From: Hofstenia miamia
Lineage: Eukaryota > Xenacoelomorpha > Acoela
Direction: 5' to 3'
DNA: 64,000 nt
Assembly (NCBI GenBank): GCA_004352715.1
Contig: SCFE01000103.1
Location: 1,219,238-1,283,237, forward strand
The position numbers and the translations under genes were made by a program. The notes under the pieces were generated by a model that saw only the letters and a program-made list of their open reading frames with translations, was not told where the DNA came from and made no database searches. Shown here in pieces: positions 1 to 11,557 of the stretch (its first letter is position 1; the number at the start of each line of letters is the position of its first letter).

Positions 1-2208
1 GAATAGAAATCAAATTTCTGTTAATGTGTCATTGATTTCAAAATGTCTTGCCTGTTTCATACAATTTGTTGCTTGGAGTACGTCTACTTTGATTAAATAT
101 CAAGATTTTAAATTAAAGGTGACATTCGCAACTTAATACCTCTTTCAAAAAATCTTTCTAAATATAGAATTCCACTGAAAAAAAGCTTGAAAATTCACTA
201 ATGTTTTTTGAAAAAGCTCGAAAAAATATGAAATGACGAAAATTTAATAAGCTGTGACATTTTTCAAAACCGGTAGAATTCTAATCAGTGGGTTTGTGAC
301 ACTTCAAGCATGATTCCATGCATATACAGGAAAGGCATAGGTAAGAACGAATTATATCAAAGATGAATAAATCACTTTCTATGATATGTTAATATTGGTA
401 TCAAGTAAACAACGTACTCTATAAAGACGTTTTGAAGCATATCTAGTAACTCTAGAAATGTGCCAATTATACTTGAGAGAGGATTGCAGATGTACACATA
501 GATACATTAGCATGAACAACTAGTGGTAAAGCAAATTTTGTGGGGTCATAGTCCTCATGGTATTTGCCAATAACAATAGCCTTGGATCTATTTTGAAGTG
601 CCAAGTAAATAGTATGTTGATATTCTTTGTGACTAGTATTAAAATGGAATAGGGTTTACATAAGAATTTTTCCAAACATCAGGAACTTTTGTGATTATAG
701 TTGAAAAATTGAAGATTTGAGTGAGTGGTTCAACAGATACTAATGCTCCATTTTTTATAGATTATTGTCGGAATGCCATCAATATTTTATGATCAAGTTT
801 TTCAAAAAACTGAAAATTCAATATCTGTGAAATATATGGTGACCATTACCATGACCAATAGCATCGTTCATAACCCACTGCATGCGTTAATAAAACTATT
901 CTTGCTGCTTAGGTCTTCTAATATTTTTCTTGAATTACTAAGTTAGGATAACTAGTTAGTTCTTAGGATATCGCCCAGCAATGCCATTGACAACGTTCCA
1001 AAGATTCTTGCTGTTTTTGCCTCTTAAAGACTTTCCTTAGGCTTTTTTATTTATTTATTCGGCAAAAAAACTAGCAGGTCATGTACTTCCAATTAAGTTG
1101 ATAATCTTATAGAATTTTGTTTCTATTCAATAATTTTCACATTTGAAACATCAATTGTAAGTATATTGTCAAGGAGTGCTCGCAGTTCTATTGTTAAATA
1201 TAAATTCCTAACAATGAATAATGACCAATGTAATCTACTTCCTGTTTATGAAGTTATATATATATATATATATATAATAGATTTAGGTATTTAAACATTT
1301 ATTAAGTTATTGGCAGGAGTTTTGCAAACTTATTTAAAGATCCAATCTAATTTTCCATAAATGAACTAAAAATTTAATAACTGGCATATAATTCAAAAAA
1401 CATGAGTACGTTTGCCGTTTTGATTTATTTTATTGATTCTTATTGATTCTATTATTTATATAAAAAATTCAAATGTCACTCCAACCGAGAAATTTCATGT
1501 CCAATATAGGAATCCATAATGGTTGACGATTGCAACCTTGAACCTCTTGATCATATTTAAAATCAATAGTTTTAAATGTTGGAGAAATAAAAGTATTGGA
1601 AGTATTCGAAAATGGCATCATGCAAATCTTTAGTATGTCTTAACAAAATCTGTAGGGAAAACCTCAAAGTTTCAGACAGAGGAAATTAATAAATCATCTA
1701 AATACAGTAAGTCCTTCATGCGACTTATTAATTTTAAAATATTAAATAACATCAAATGTAATAGTCATTAAGAGAGAATATTTTAATTAAAATTAAAATT
1801 TTAGCGCGAGACTGGTTGTTNTATATGTACAGATCCATTATTATTACTGTTTTGTATTGCTCAGTGGGGCAACATGGTGCAACTTATAGCATTTTCAGTT
1901 TTGGTTCAGTTAGACATTTTAAGAGCCCCATTAGTGACTGACGATCAAGTTTTCCATAAGTCATCAATTTACAATAGTTAACCACTTTTTGATTGATTCG
2001 AATTTCTATATGGCATCAGTAATGAATTTATCACATTGTATTCACGAAAAGTAGTGGTTTGAATGCAGGGAACACGGATCTGAAACAAAATATCAAAACT
2101 TATACAATGTGACATCCTTTAGTGGCGACATTGCACAGGTATGCTCAACAGGAGTCTGAACAGAATGGAATTTAAACAAATTCAATGAGACTGGAACTTT
2201 AATAATGG
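1..2208. other. A+T-rich noncoding DNA, no gene recognised
   Basis: No open reading frame with recognisable protein character was found on either strand. The stretch contains a short (TA)n microsatellite at 1255-1276 and one ambiguous base at 1821. Nothing else can be supported. Confidence 0.6.
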
Positions 2209-2216
2209 AACATTAC

Positions 2217-2710
2217 CAAGGCTCCCAACAGCACTGCTGTTAACAGCTGCAGGCTGTTACAGCAAGCAGCAATCAAGTGCAGCTTAGAACAGCAATAATA
2301 TTCTCGCATGTTACTGTGTTGTTCACACTGTCAATGTCTTTCAAAAGCGCATCAAAAATGGTCAGATTTCAGACAAGTGTTGAAATCATTGATAAAGATA
2401 ATTGCAGTCCCAACGAAACTCATTGATAGAGGGTGTCCTAAAGTATGAATTATATGTTGTTTTTGGAAAATCATGAAAAAATAAAGAATTATAGAGTCTG
2501 TTTTTCAATATTTTCACACTATCAAGATAGTAACAAAACCCAGCGTACGCCCCTGCTCCTATCCATGAAATGAGGGACCCTATCTACGAATGTTTTATCG
2601 ATTCTATCTAAGGACTAAATCAAAAAATATCAATGCTGTTAACAGTTGCTGATAAGAGCAAAGAGATTGCTGTTTGCTGTTAACAGCTTATTTAGGGTTG
2701 GGAAGGCCTG
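2217..2710. mobile_element. hAT-type MITE with 8-bp target-site duplication
   Basis: This 494-bp element is bounded by imperfect terminal inverted repeats: the left end reads CAAGGCTCCCAACAGC and the right end, reverse-complemented, reads CAGGCCTTCCCAACCC. It is flanked on both sides by the identical 8-mer AACATTAC (2209-2216 and 2711-2718). An 8-bp duplication plus a C-A-purine-G start is the signature of hAT-superfamily transposition. Subterminal copies of the palindrome GCTGTTAACAGC lie at 2236-2247 and 2676-2687, with a one-mismatch copy at 2635-2646; they could be transposase-binding sites. There is no coding capacity, so it is non-autonomous and would need a hAT transposase from elsewhere. 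The boundaries are firm because duplication and inverted repeats agree. Confidence 0.88.
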
Positions 2711-2823
2711 AACATTACCAACTACTCTAATTCTTTGAAATATTAAAAAGTTCTAGTAAATACTTCACTAACAAACTATTAATACAACGAATTCAAGTAA
2801 AATAGATTTCCACTCGAAGAAAG

Positions 2824-2852
2824 TGAATGAATGAATGAATGAATGAATGAAT
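2824..2852. repeat. (ATGA)n microsatellite
   Basis: About seven tandem copies of the tetranucleotide ATGA/GAAT occur here. It is a simple repeat with no other visible feature. Confidence 0.9.
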
Positions 2853-3176
2853 TATATTTAATAATTAACTAACAAAATAACAATGATATTTGCAGATGTT
2901 TAAATATAGTTGTTGCCCATCAAGGACCATAATAAAAAATGATTTCTTTGACGTTCAGTGGGCAGTTCTTGAATAATTAGTTGTAAAGAAAAGGCTTACG
3001 AAGTAATGCTTCCATTCAATAAGATATTTAACTAAATAATAATTAAATTACAGAATAGGAATGATGTTTAGATAGTAAGAGTTGCAGGTTTTGACAGAAC
3101 TTAACAATAATCAGTTTATGTCAATGCTCGCATCTTTCCAATTCAAAGATCCAGATTATTAGGGAAGAAGATCGAA

Positions 3177-3210
<34 letters not shown>

Positions 3211-3317
3211 NNNNNNNNNNNNNNNNNNNNNNNNNNNNNNNNNNNNNNNNNNNNNNNNNNNNNNNNNNNNNNNNNNNNNNNNNNNNNNNNNNNNNNNNNN
3301 NNNNNNNNNNNNNNNNN

Positions 3318-3348
<31 letters not shown>

Positions 3349-5915
3349 CTATTGGTAATAGCTACCCGACTAAAAACATGTTTTATAGGATTGGACTGAA
3401 AATTGATTTGTATGTAAAGGTTATTCCATATTAAAGATATTTTGTAAAACAGCTCTTATGTACGCCCACTGACATCCCTATCTCTAAGTATTGACAAACT
3501 TCGCTATTATTCTGTAGTTAATTAAAATTTCCCCATTCTTTCATAAATGAGAAATGAAATTCATCTGTGTGATACAAAGTGAGTAGACTCTTGCCAAGTT
3601 TTCTAAATACCTTCTGCCAATCATCAATAATGTAGGAATAATTTAAAAAAGAAATGAAAGAATATTTATGTAGCTGACAGCTTAATTTATTTTTTTCACA
3701 CATTTTTATTATTTGATTTTTTTGGTTTTCTTTAGTCTAAGTGAGTCGCTTTGTATACTTTGCTTCCTTGACATTCTTTGGGAATTGTTTTTGAATCAAT
3801 TGCAAGTCATTTTGTCTAATTAATGCCTTTAATTGGGGAAGAAAGTGCTCTCAGAAATCTGATATTTTCCAATTATTATATTTTTCAATAATTCAAGGCT
3901 GTTGCCACTGACAGAAATTTCAGTAAATATAGAATTTAAATTATTTCAAAACTCACATGCGAGAGAATTTAGCGTCTTGGAACTAATTATTATTTTTTTA
4001 AATATTGAACTTATTATCTTAATACGCGCATACAAGATAATTGAAAAATACGAAATGAAATAAATCGAATAATAGTATTGCGTTTAAATAGGTAGGGTCG
4101 TTCAGGTCAACATCATGTAAGTCAAGTCGTTTTTCAACATTGGTCGGCAGAACTATTTGGAACTTCCTCGATGCCACCTTTGTAATTTTTGAAATATATT
4201 CTTGTAAAGTCGAAATGGACTACCAGTTAAACTTCAACAGCATGGTGTCATTTTAACAGAACACATAATTTTCTCAATATTTAAAAACATTTTGAATGTT
4301 AATTAGAATATGTGGAAATCGTGACTCATGCACGCATCTATAGGTAATGTTTCAGGAACAAGAATTACCAATCATGAAAGTATTAAAAATTTCACGAATG
4401 GAAGAATGGTATATACAAGCGCTGGACATATTAAAAGATGATAAAATATTGCATTCCGACGATGATTTAGCTTTTGCGAATATATATGTACCCATGAGAA
4501 GTAGAGCCAATAAAAACAAATGTTAAATTTTTGCATCTTGCGGTCGTATTCACCCATGAAGTCCAAAATATTGCTTTGACGGAGCACTCAAATGAAACAA
4601 ATGCAACAATTGAGGCAATTTCACAAGGTGTTACTAATATATTGAAAATTCATTAACCGTATTTTTACTAAAGGGTACAAAGTTGCCCCTTTACCCATAT
4701 ATTTTCAAAGAATCCAAATTGCGATTAGCAGAAGGTCATGACAATATTGCTATAATATATTTGCCCAAATGAACAATTTGTCAGAGTACTAACATATTTT
4801 ATACTGACATTTTTTTCACAATTCACTTGCTTTATTTCCCAGAATGCATTTTTATTGCGATTTGAATAGCACAGAAGGAATAAAGTTATTGTGCAACAAA
4901 CTTTACATCACAGGTGAAAAAACTAAGAGAAAATTGCATCGATTAATTTTATCTGTGTGATTTTAGAAATAGCATATTTGCTGACTTGATGATGAAGATG
5001 CTGACTTCAGCAAAAGTATCCTAAAAATATGCAATATCTCCACGTGAATTTAATGTCATATTTTAAGAGAAACTAGCTGATAGATTTCATACCGATTGGA
5101 GGAAAATTTAGGAAAATAGGCAGATATGCAATTCTACAAAACCTTCAAATATACGACGTTTGCAAAAAAAGCCTAAAAATATGGCTAAGAGAAATACGAA
5201 AACATTCAAATTTTCATATCACAGATAAAGTTGATAGATTTGATACAAATGAGCACATAAAACTCAATATCTTCAGCAAATATTAAGCCCAAACGATTCA
5301 AATGGTTACTCTTAACACTAATGTTGGATTTGTAGATTGCTGATTATTTTAAATCTAAATCTAGTGGAAATGTTAGTCTATCTAAATCTACACGAGAACC
5401 CATCACTATTGCAAAAGGATTTAAATAATACCGATAGGAATATTTAAAGCCACTGTAACTCTTCCACCCCAAAGGCATTCCCAGAAGTTTAAGTTTTGAC
5501 TGCAAACGCTTTTGGTGTTTTGAAGAGATTCGTTGGAAACAATGACTCACTTTCCTTAGTTCCAGGGAAATCAATTTATGATAAAGACTATGGTAACCGA
5601 TTTTAAAGAGATTTCTGTTGTGGATATGAACATTAACCTTAACCAATCATCAATCATTTCCGGAAGTCTCGCATTAAGCCACAAACAATACTGAACCCAT
5701 GCCAGAAGATAAAAAGAATAGAAGAGTTTGTCAAAAGCCTCTTTTCATAGACTATAGATTAGGTTTCCTCTCACACTCAGAGAGAAGAAAAAAAAGAGAG
5801 AGAGAGAGAGAGAGAGAATAAAAATTTACAATGCACTCGTTCACTTGTTGAAAAAACATAATTGAAAATATATGAATATTTTAGCTCGCAGTTTCATTTG
5901 TTGGATCCGGCTATG
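2853..5915. other. Noncoding DNA with (TA)n-flanked gap and (GA)n tract
   Basis: No gene was recognised. A sequencing gap of 107 N (3211-3317) is bordered on both sides by (TA)n. A (GA)n tract lies near 5793-5818. The short open frames here (for example 5344-5646 on the minus strand) show no family motif and are treated as chance. Confidence 0.55.
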
Positions 5916-6735
5916 TTAGTAAGTTTAAGAGCAATGTGGGAAAATAATAAAAAAATGGAACCTTTTTGAGGCCTTGTTTTAAGCTAGAATGTTCAATTTC
6001 AGTCTGAAGTTCTCAAAATCCCTTGTTGTTTCTAAAAATGTCTTGTCTTAATTTTCTGCTATCTTGAGTTTTCCTGTGGGACCTCATTAAGTTTTTTAAA
6101 AATTTAAGGCTCTAAGGCTCAGGCAATTTTAACCCAAATAATTAAATTTTCTTTTTGTAGTCATATCTTCAGATTTGAAATTATCATGCAAAATTTTGCT
6201 TTTCCATCTGTAGTAGTTTTTGATTTAGAGGAATTTTGATTAAAAATTTGGAGCAAAATCTTCATTTTGGTAAAAATTGAAAATTTGAATTTCTTTCAAA
6301 AGCCAAAAAATGTTCCAATAGGCTTCTGTGTTTTTATGTGTTCCTATTTTGGGATAATCTATCTTCATACCAAAAATCAAGTATTTCCTAATAATTTGTG
6401 GAAAATCGTCATTTTGAAATATTTTATATTAGGCTTTGAGGCTGATGCAATTTTTGCCTAAATTAATAGGCTTTTATATATTTCCACTAAGACCTATACT
6501 GGCTATCTCCATGCAAAATTTCAACCTACTATCTTTAATGGATATTAAGCTATGTGGTCTTAAATTAGGAAATTGACTGACTTTGTAACATCTTTACAGT
6601 TTTTTGCCTCTAGATGGCGTAATTTCTATGGTATCCGCACCCAACCTTAGCAACTATAAGTACATTATGTACTAGTCCTATAACTAAAATAAAATTGAAA
6701 TTATATTAGTAAGTTTAGGTGCAATGTGGGAAAAT
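5916..6735. repeat. Diverged direct repeats, possible old repeat element
   Basis: A 30-base sequence beginning TTAGTAAGTTTA and ending AATGTGGGAAAAT occurs at 5916-5945 and again at 6706-6735 with about two differences. Between them, 6105-6240 resembles 6428-6545 (both carry an aGGCTCTaaGGCT-like start and an ATGCAAAATTT block), suggesting diverged repeat units about 320 bp apart. No protein or terminal inverted repeat identifies the element. Confidence 0.4.
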
Positions 6736-6857
6736 TTTCAAAAAAAAATGAATAATTGATATAAAAGCATAATCAAAATAATAATCAACTTAAATCATAA
6801 AAGTATTAAATTTCTTTATCTTCTTCTCTGTTACCTCTTTTTGCCGATTATACCACA

Positions 6858-6863
<6 letters not shown>

Positions 6864-6899
<36 letters not shown>
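6864..6899. repeat. (TA)n microsatellite
   Basis: A perfect run of AT dinucleotides. The sequence on either side (6736-7613) holds no recognisable gene. Confidence 0.9.
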
Positions 6900-6902
<3 letters not shown>

Positions 6903-7613
6903 ATGCAGTTAAGATTATAATTTCTACTGGATTACCGATGATCCATATCCATAGGGCAAATAAACTAGTGAAAAGAATATAGAATCTTTGGGACCAGTTT
7001 GACGTAGGATACATCCGTATTAAACAAAAGTCAGTAAATTAATAATGCTAATAGACGTAAAAATCAAATTTCAGTTCAGAAATTATGTAAGTGTTGTTTT
7101 GAACATAGCAGGTTATAGTTTTAATATTGCTCTGTAATAATTTGAAAAATTAGAGTGTTTTTGGCTCACTAGGAATTCAGTGACATCCTAAACTTACACA
7201 GATTTTAACGGATTTATTTATTAACATAATTTAATTGGAATAATGATTAAGTAGTGTTAACAGTGGAAAAACATTTTATTGTGGAACTAATAAAATTTGT
7301 GTTGCCATTTAATTCCTAATAACTGACAGATAACAGTGTAAACAGTTTAGTAAACCGAAATTGTAATAATTTCCCAGTGCATAATTATTAATTGAGCGAA
7401 TATACAGTTATCGGAGATAGTTACGGATTGTTAAGTTATAATTGGAGCAAACTTTAATCTAGACTGAAATAAATTGTTTTAGTTTAGAATCAAGCCTGTA
7501 AACAGTCTGCAGAAAGCTTGGTACCATAAAATCTGCGTAGGAATAAGTTTAAATACCCGACCCCTGCGCAATTTTTTAACATGTAATATATACATTACAA
7601 AAACAAATTCTTG

Positions 7614-8513
7614 CTATTTATTAGTTAACAACTTATGTTGAAATGAATGATGAAATATTGCAAAAAACTCATTTCGAAATTCACGAGACATGAGTGCAAA
7701 TAGAAGCAGATTATTGGAACACATTAGCACCAAGAACAGTTCTTCTATTGAAAACAAAACATTACTGGTGCATGAATCGAACTTCTTGAAAAAATTAATA
7801 AAGTATAAAACTGTAGTTGGCATGTAAAGTAGCAGGAAATTGATGGAAATGACAAAGAGCATGCGTTGAGCAATCATTAGCTGACTGGTTGAATAAGTTT
7901 GAAGAACATTATTCAAATGCGAGAATTTCCTAGTAATTGAATAGTTAATGAGAACTACCATGAGAACCATAAATGAACACACAACTATCCACACTATTTG
8001 AACAATGAGTGACCCTCCAATATAGATGCACTCTCCATTAATCAGTTTATAAATGTCTGATGTAATTAAGATGGCATAAATTGTTGTAAGAACAGTGACA
8101 ATTGCTATTCCAAATTGAGCTTTTCGGCTTGACTGCTCATTGTAGTACATGATGGGCATGAAAATCGCAATCCAGCGGATCAAAGATAATATAATAACTG
8201 CAACAACAGCGAGAAGAGTTGTTCCAGCATCCATAACTTTAAAAACTACACATGATAATTCACTTCTTGATGTAATTGAATTCACTAAAACCCCAATTGG
8301 CTCGAGAATGCCATCAAATATTAGACTTAGAATATTACAAATTGCCAAAAATTTAAAACTCAAGGTTGTTAAAGAATCGAGAATTCCACATTGAGGCCTT
8401 CTTAAAATTAAATAGCAAACGATGTTACTGATTACACCAAAAATAGAAATGGAAATAGTCAAATAACCAATGATAGGCGCAACTAGATTGCTGAATATGT
8501 TTTCACATTCCAT
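7614..8513 (-). CDS. Rhodopsin-like seven-transmembrane GPCR (orphan)
   Basis: This intact 299-residue single-exon frame encodes a seven-helix plasma-membrane receptor. Hydrophobic helices lie at about 12-37, 46-72, 88-119, 133-151, 166-193, 215-241 and 250-275. Family features visible: Asn30 in a GVISN context (helix 1), Cys88 and Cys162 positioned for the conserved disulfide, Arg113 at the end of helix 3, Pro232 in helix 6, and a basic helix-8-like SREFRNEF at 276-283. Several class-A motifs are altered: the helix-2 Asp is Asn60, D/ERY is IRW (112-114), and NPxxY is replaced by NNLLLF. The extracellular N-terminus is only about 11 residues. An in-frame TAA at 8526-8528 lies five codons upstream of the ATG, supporting this start. 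AATAAA overlaps the last two codons (7617-7622). The general pattern recalls invertebrate peptide-receptor-like orphans, but the ligand and G protein cannot be inferred. Upstream (8729 onward) is a retrotransposon remnant. Confidence 0.85.
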   Translation of the reverse strand: MECENIFSNLVAPIIGYLTISISIFGVISNIVCYLILRRPQCGILDSLTTLSFKFLAICNILSLIFDGILEPIGVLVNSITSRSELSCVVFKVMDAGTTLLAVVAVIILSLIRWIAIFMPIMYYNEQSSRKAQFGIAIVTVLTTIYAILITSDIYKLINGECIYIGGSLIVQIVWIVVCSFMVLMVVLINYSITRKFSHLNNVLQTYSTSQLMIAQRMLFVISINFLLLYMPTTVLYFINFFKKFDSCTSNVLFSIEELFLVLMCSNNLLLFALMSREFRNEFFAIFHHSFQHKLLTNK

Positions 8514-8728
8514 TAAAAGTTCATTTTATCATTTATATTTTACCACGATTTAAACAGATAAAATTCATCAATTTCAAACAATAGAAATGAATGTTGCATA
8601 AGAGGGACTTCTTTTTGAACAGGCGAGATTAGAATTTAAATACGAGAGGCTAAATTTGAACATATGAAATTTACTTCGGAACTAAAAAGCATATGCAAGG
8701 ACTGAAATCAAAGTGATTTCAATAAAAA

Positions 8729-9014
8729 ATGGTAAATATAACAGAGATGCAAACTCTATATGCAACAAAGTATTGGAATTCTTTGCCAAATATTGTGGTA
8801 ACATCAACATCACTAGAAATGCTTAAAAAAGGTTTGCACCGTGTTGATCTTAGGGTCTTTATGTATTTATTGTTTGCCTTACGCTTACATGTAAGTGCTG
8901 CTGTTTGTGACAACATCAGCCCTTACCAGCGTTCATTGGACAAATATATTTTATATAATTTGATTTTATTAATTTGATATTTTATAACTTGTTCAAATTG
9001 TTCAATGCAAAATA

Positions 9015-9050
<36 letters not shown>
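8729..9050 (+). mobile_element. 5'-truncated non-LTR retrotransposon 3' end with (TTA)n tail
   Basis: The frame 8729-8977 (82 codons) contains YWNSLPNIVVTSTSLEMLKK, matching the WNSLP..VV...S...FK motif that closes many jockey/CR1/L2-type reverse transcriptase ORFs. Its stop is followed by a short A+T-rich 3' UTR and then a (TTA)n array at 9018-9050. Ending in a short microsatellite tail instead of poly(A) is known for several non-LTR clades. Everything upstream (endonuclease and reverse transcriptase) is missing, as expected for incomplete reverse transcription. It lies about 200 bp from the GPCR start codon and may be in its promoter region. The clade assignment is uncertain. Confidence 0.6.
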
Positions 9051-9051
<1 letters not shown>

Positions 9052-9216
9052 AAAAACTCTAAGAAATTTAAGTAAATGTTGATAATTTGTTAACAAAAGT
9101 CCTTATGATAATTAAATTTTCTTTTTAAATGCTGATTCTCAAACAACGCTCAGCGTTAATATTCAGGCGATATTTGATACATACCAATATCAATAGTTTC
9201 AAACTTCACCTCATCT

Positions 9217-9785
9217 TCAAGCCGATATCCCTAACAGGGATGACACTTCAGATGTATGATCAGATAAGTGGGTAGAAAAAGTTACAAGAAGTTTTGTTGA
9301 ATCAGCTGTACTTGAAGAGCTCCCAAGTGAATCGTTGAAACTTCTTTTATCAATAGCTGCAGATAATATAGACTGATTCTTGCATCTTACATCTAAAAAA
9401 TGGAACTGATTACGCATCTCAACGTGACTGTTAAGTTTTTGGAAAGAATCTTCTAAACAAACACCTTCCCGAAATATCGTTTTTGACGCTATGTGTACTG
9501 CTGGAGAATGTCAGGCTTAAAAGATCTTGCTTTCTTGCACGTTATGTGAGTTCTGCTACAGTGCATTCCTAAAAGCATTTCATGACTGACTCAGCAAAGG
9601 CACTTAGAGCATTGTCGTAACAAAGTTATAGCTACCTGAGGGCCATCAAGAAGAGGTAATACCTAGCCTCATTAGTTTTCTTTGTGATAATTTATCATCA
9701 CCAAAAGCAGCACTAAGAATTTCCAAGTTGGGATCATTCATTTCAACTGGAAAACTTGAAAGATCCAAACGACTAATATACGAGT
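9217..9785 (-). pseudogene. Possible decayed coding remnant, family unknown
   Basis: On the minus strand, a stretch with coding-like composition begins near 9785 (SRLDLSSFPVEMNDPN...), is interrupted by several stops around 9490-9650, and resumes open from about 9470 to 9217, ending in a Ser/Thr-rich segment (GSSSSTADSTKLL...). I do not recognise the family. It could be a decayed transposon ORF or an old host exon; chance cannot be excluded. Confidence 0.2.
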
Positions 9786-10870
9786 GTAATTAATGTATTT
9801 TGTTCAAAGAATATGGTTAAGCTCTAGTATTTTTAAGAGGGATGGGCTAATTGTAAGAGTGTATTACAAAAATAGTTATTTAAACATTAAAGTGTTATCT
9901 ATCTCTATTCAGTTTTTAAATGCACTACTAATTGCAATTGTATTGTTCAATTTATATATGTGTATTCCACAAAACCTTCGTGTAAGTATTTGGATTGTCA
10001 AATATTTTTTGTGAATGTATTCGCGTATTTGAATATGGAAATACGTTCTTTTATCACTATTAAGTCTATGCAAATTTGCACATTTTGGTTGATCCTCATG
10101 AATTAATAGTTCTACATTACATCTATATTATTAAATTCTTTTTGAGTTTTTGTATGCTATGATTTTTTTTTGCATATTTTAGTTGCTATGTGAAGAAGGC
10201 AATCTGCAAAAATGCTATATCAAGTTTAAGACTCCAGGAATTTGAATTTAATATATATATGCAAAAAATCAGAGCAAACAAAAACTAAAAAGAGTGAGAA
10301 TTTCCAATTTAGATGTTTTTTGGGTACCAGCTAAATGAATATCAATAAAATTTTCATGAAATAATAGCACTAGAGTTTTTCAAACATGGTATTACTATAA
10401 CAAACTAGCAATATTCCTAAGGCAAGAGTTTTAAGATGATTTTTTTCTGGGCAACAAATCTACCTCAAATTTAGACTATTGATGTTTTTGTTGAATCTTG
10501 ATAAGCAAAGTTAGGATGATTCCCATATTATGCAGACAAAAGTACTTAAAAAATGTAGAAAAGTCACAAAATATCAGGTTCGTCTAATTTGATTTGAGCT
10601 TAAAATCCTATTCTAGTTGTTCTTGTGGTAACAAAATTACATCACACTTCGTTTAACCGTTAAATCAAAATTTAAATTCAACTAGAAATAAAATTTTACG
10701 TTGTTCCTCAATGATTTGGAACTAGTCAATTTTGGTTTTTGAGTAATAAAAACTTTGTGATAGAAGAGAGATGTGAAGTATTGGCTGTCAAATAACTCTT
10801 ATTTTTTTTTAAAAGGTATTCTTCCATTGATTCTGAATACATTATGCAATTACTGAGAAATTGCATAGAA
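9786..10870. other. Noncoding A+T-rich DNA
   Basis: No gene, repeat boundary or RNA gene was recognised in this stretch. Confidence 0.5.
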
Positions 10871-10878
10871 CATTGAAA

Positions 10879-11549
10879 CAGAGTTGCTCAAATTTAATGG
10901 TGGGAAAATTTAATTCATTGAAAGCAATTAATGGATTTAGGATTTTTAAAATGGCCATTACTTATTTTTCCGAACACCATTAATTGCCATTATTGCAATT
11001 GTTTTTTAACTTTGTCTTTCCTTTAAACAATCAATTTGAGTCATTCATCTATTACACTTTTCAGTGCTATTTTTTTATTCCAAGCAAAGTTAGTTGTCTG
11101 TCTGGTTATCTACACACAAGCTATTTTCGGGATCAATGCGCATTGATCAATCAAAGTCAATTCTATCACTGTGTTTAGTTTTTAATTTGATGGTTGGACA
11201 GCGCCACATGTCAAAATTTCATTCATCCTCAAACAACTATGAAGTTTGAAACACGGAAGTACGTGTCATTGATGCTCACTTTTTATACTGTTCTTTTACA
11301 CTGTTTTAGTATGCACAGTCCTAAAGGTATACTGGATCAATTTAATTACAAACTTCACAATTACTTGAAGAATTTGATATGAAAAAACAATGAAGTTAAA
11401 GAATTTCTAAGTTATCATGTGTACTTTTAAAATGGCCACTACTTTTCCATTAATGGCCATAATAAATTTTTCATTTTCCCATTTCCATTAATAGATTTTT
11501 AAGAAAGAGTTTTTTCCATTAAATTAAAATTAATTTTTGAGCAGCCCTG
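10879..11549. mobile_element. Second hAT-type MITE with 8-bp target-site duplication
   Basis: This 671-bp element begins CAGAGTTGCTCAAATTTAAT and ends with the reverse complement of CAGGGCTGCTCAAAAATTAA; these terminal inverted repeats match at most positions. The identical 8-mer CATTGAAA flanks both ends (10871-10878 and 11550-11557). CAGGGcTGCTCAA-type termini and an 8-bp duplication place it in the hAT superfamily. Internal ATGGCCA(T/C)TACT blocks near both ends (about 10950 and 11430) suggest subterminal repeats. The two small open frames inside (10984-11178, 11194-11382) show no transposase motif, so it is non-autonomous. It is a different family from the element at 2217-2710. Confidence 0.87.
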
Positions 11550-11557
11550 CATTGAAA

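Noticed and set aside
8149-8394. Plus-strand frame inside the GPCR gene
   Set aside because: Antisense shadow of the receptor; no independent protein features.
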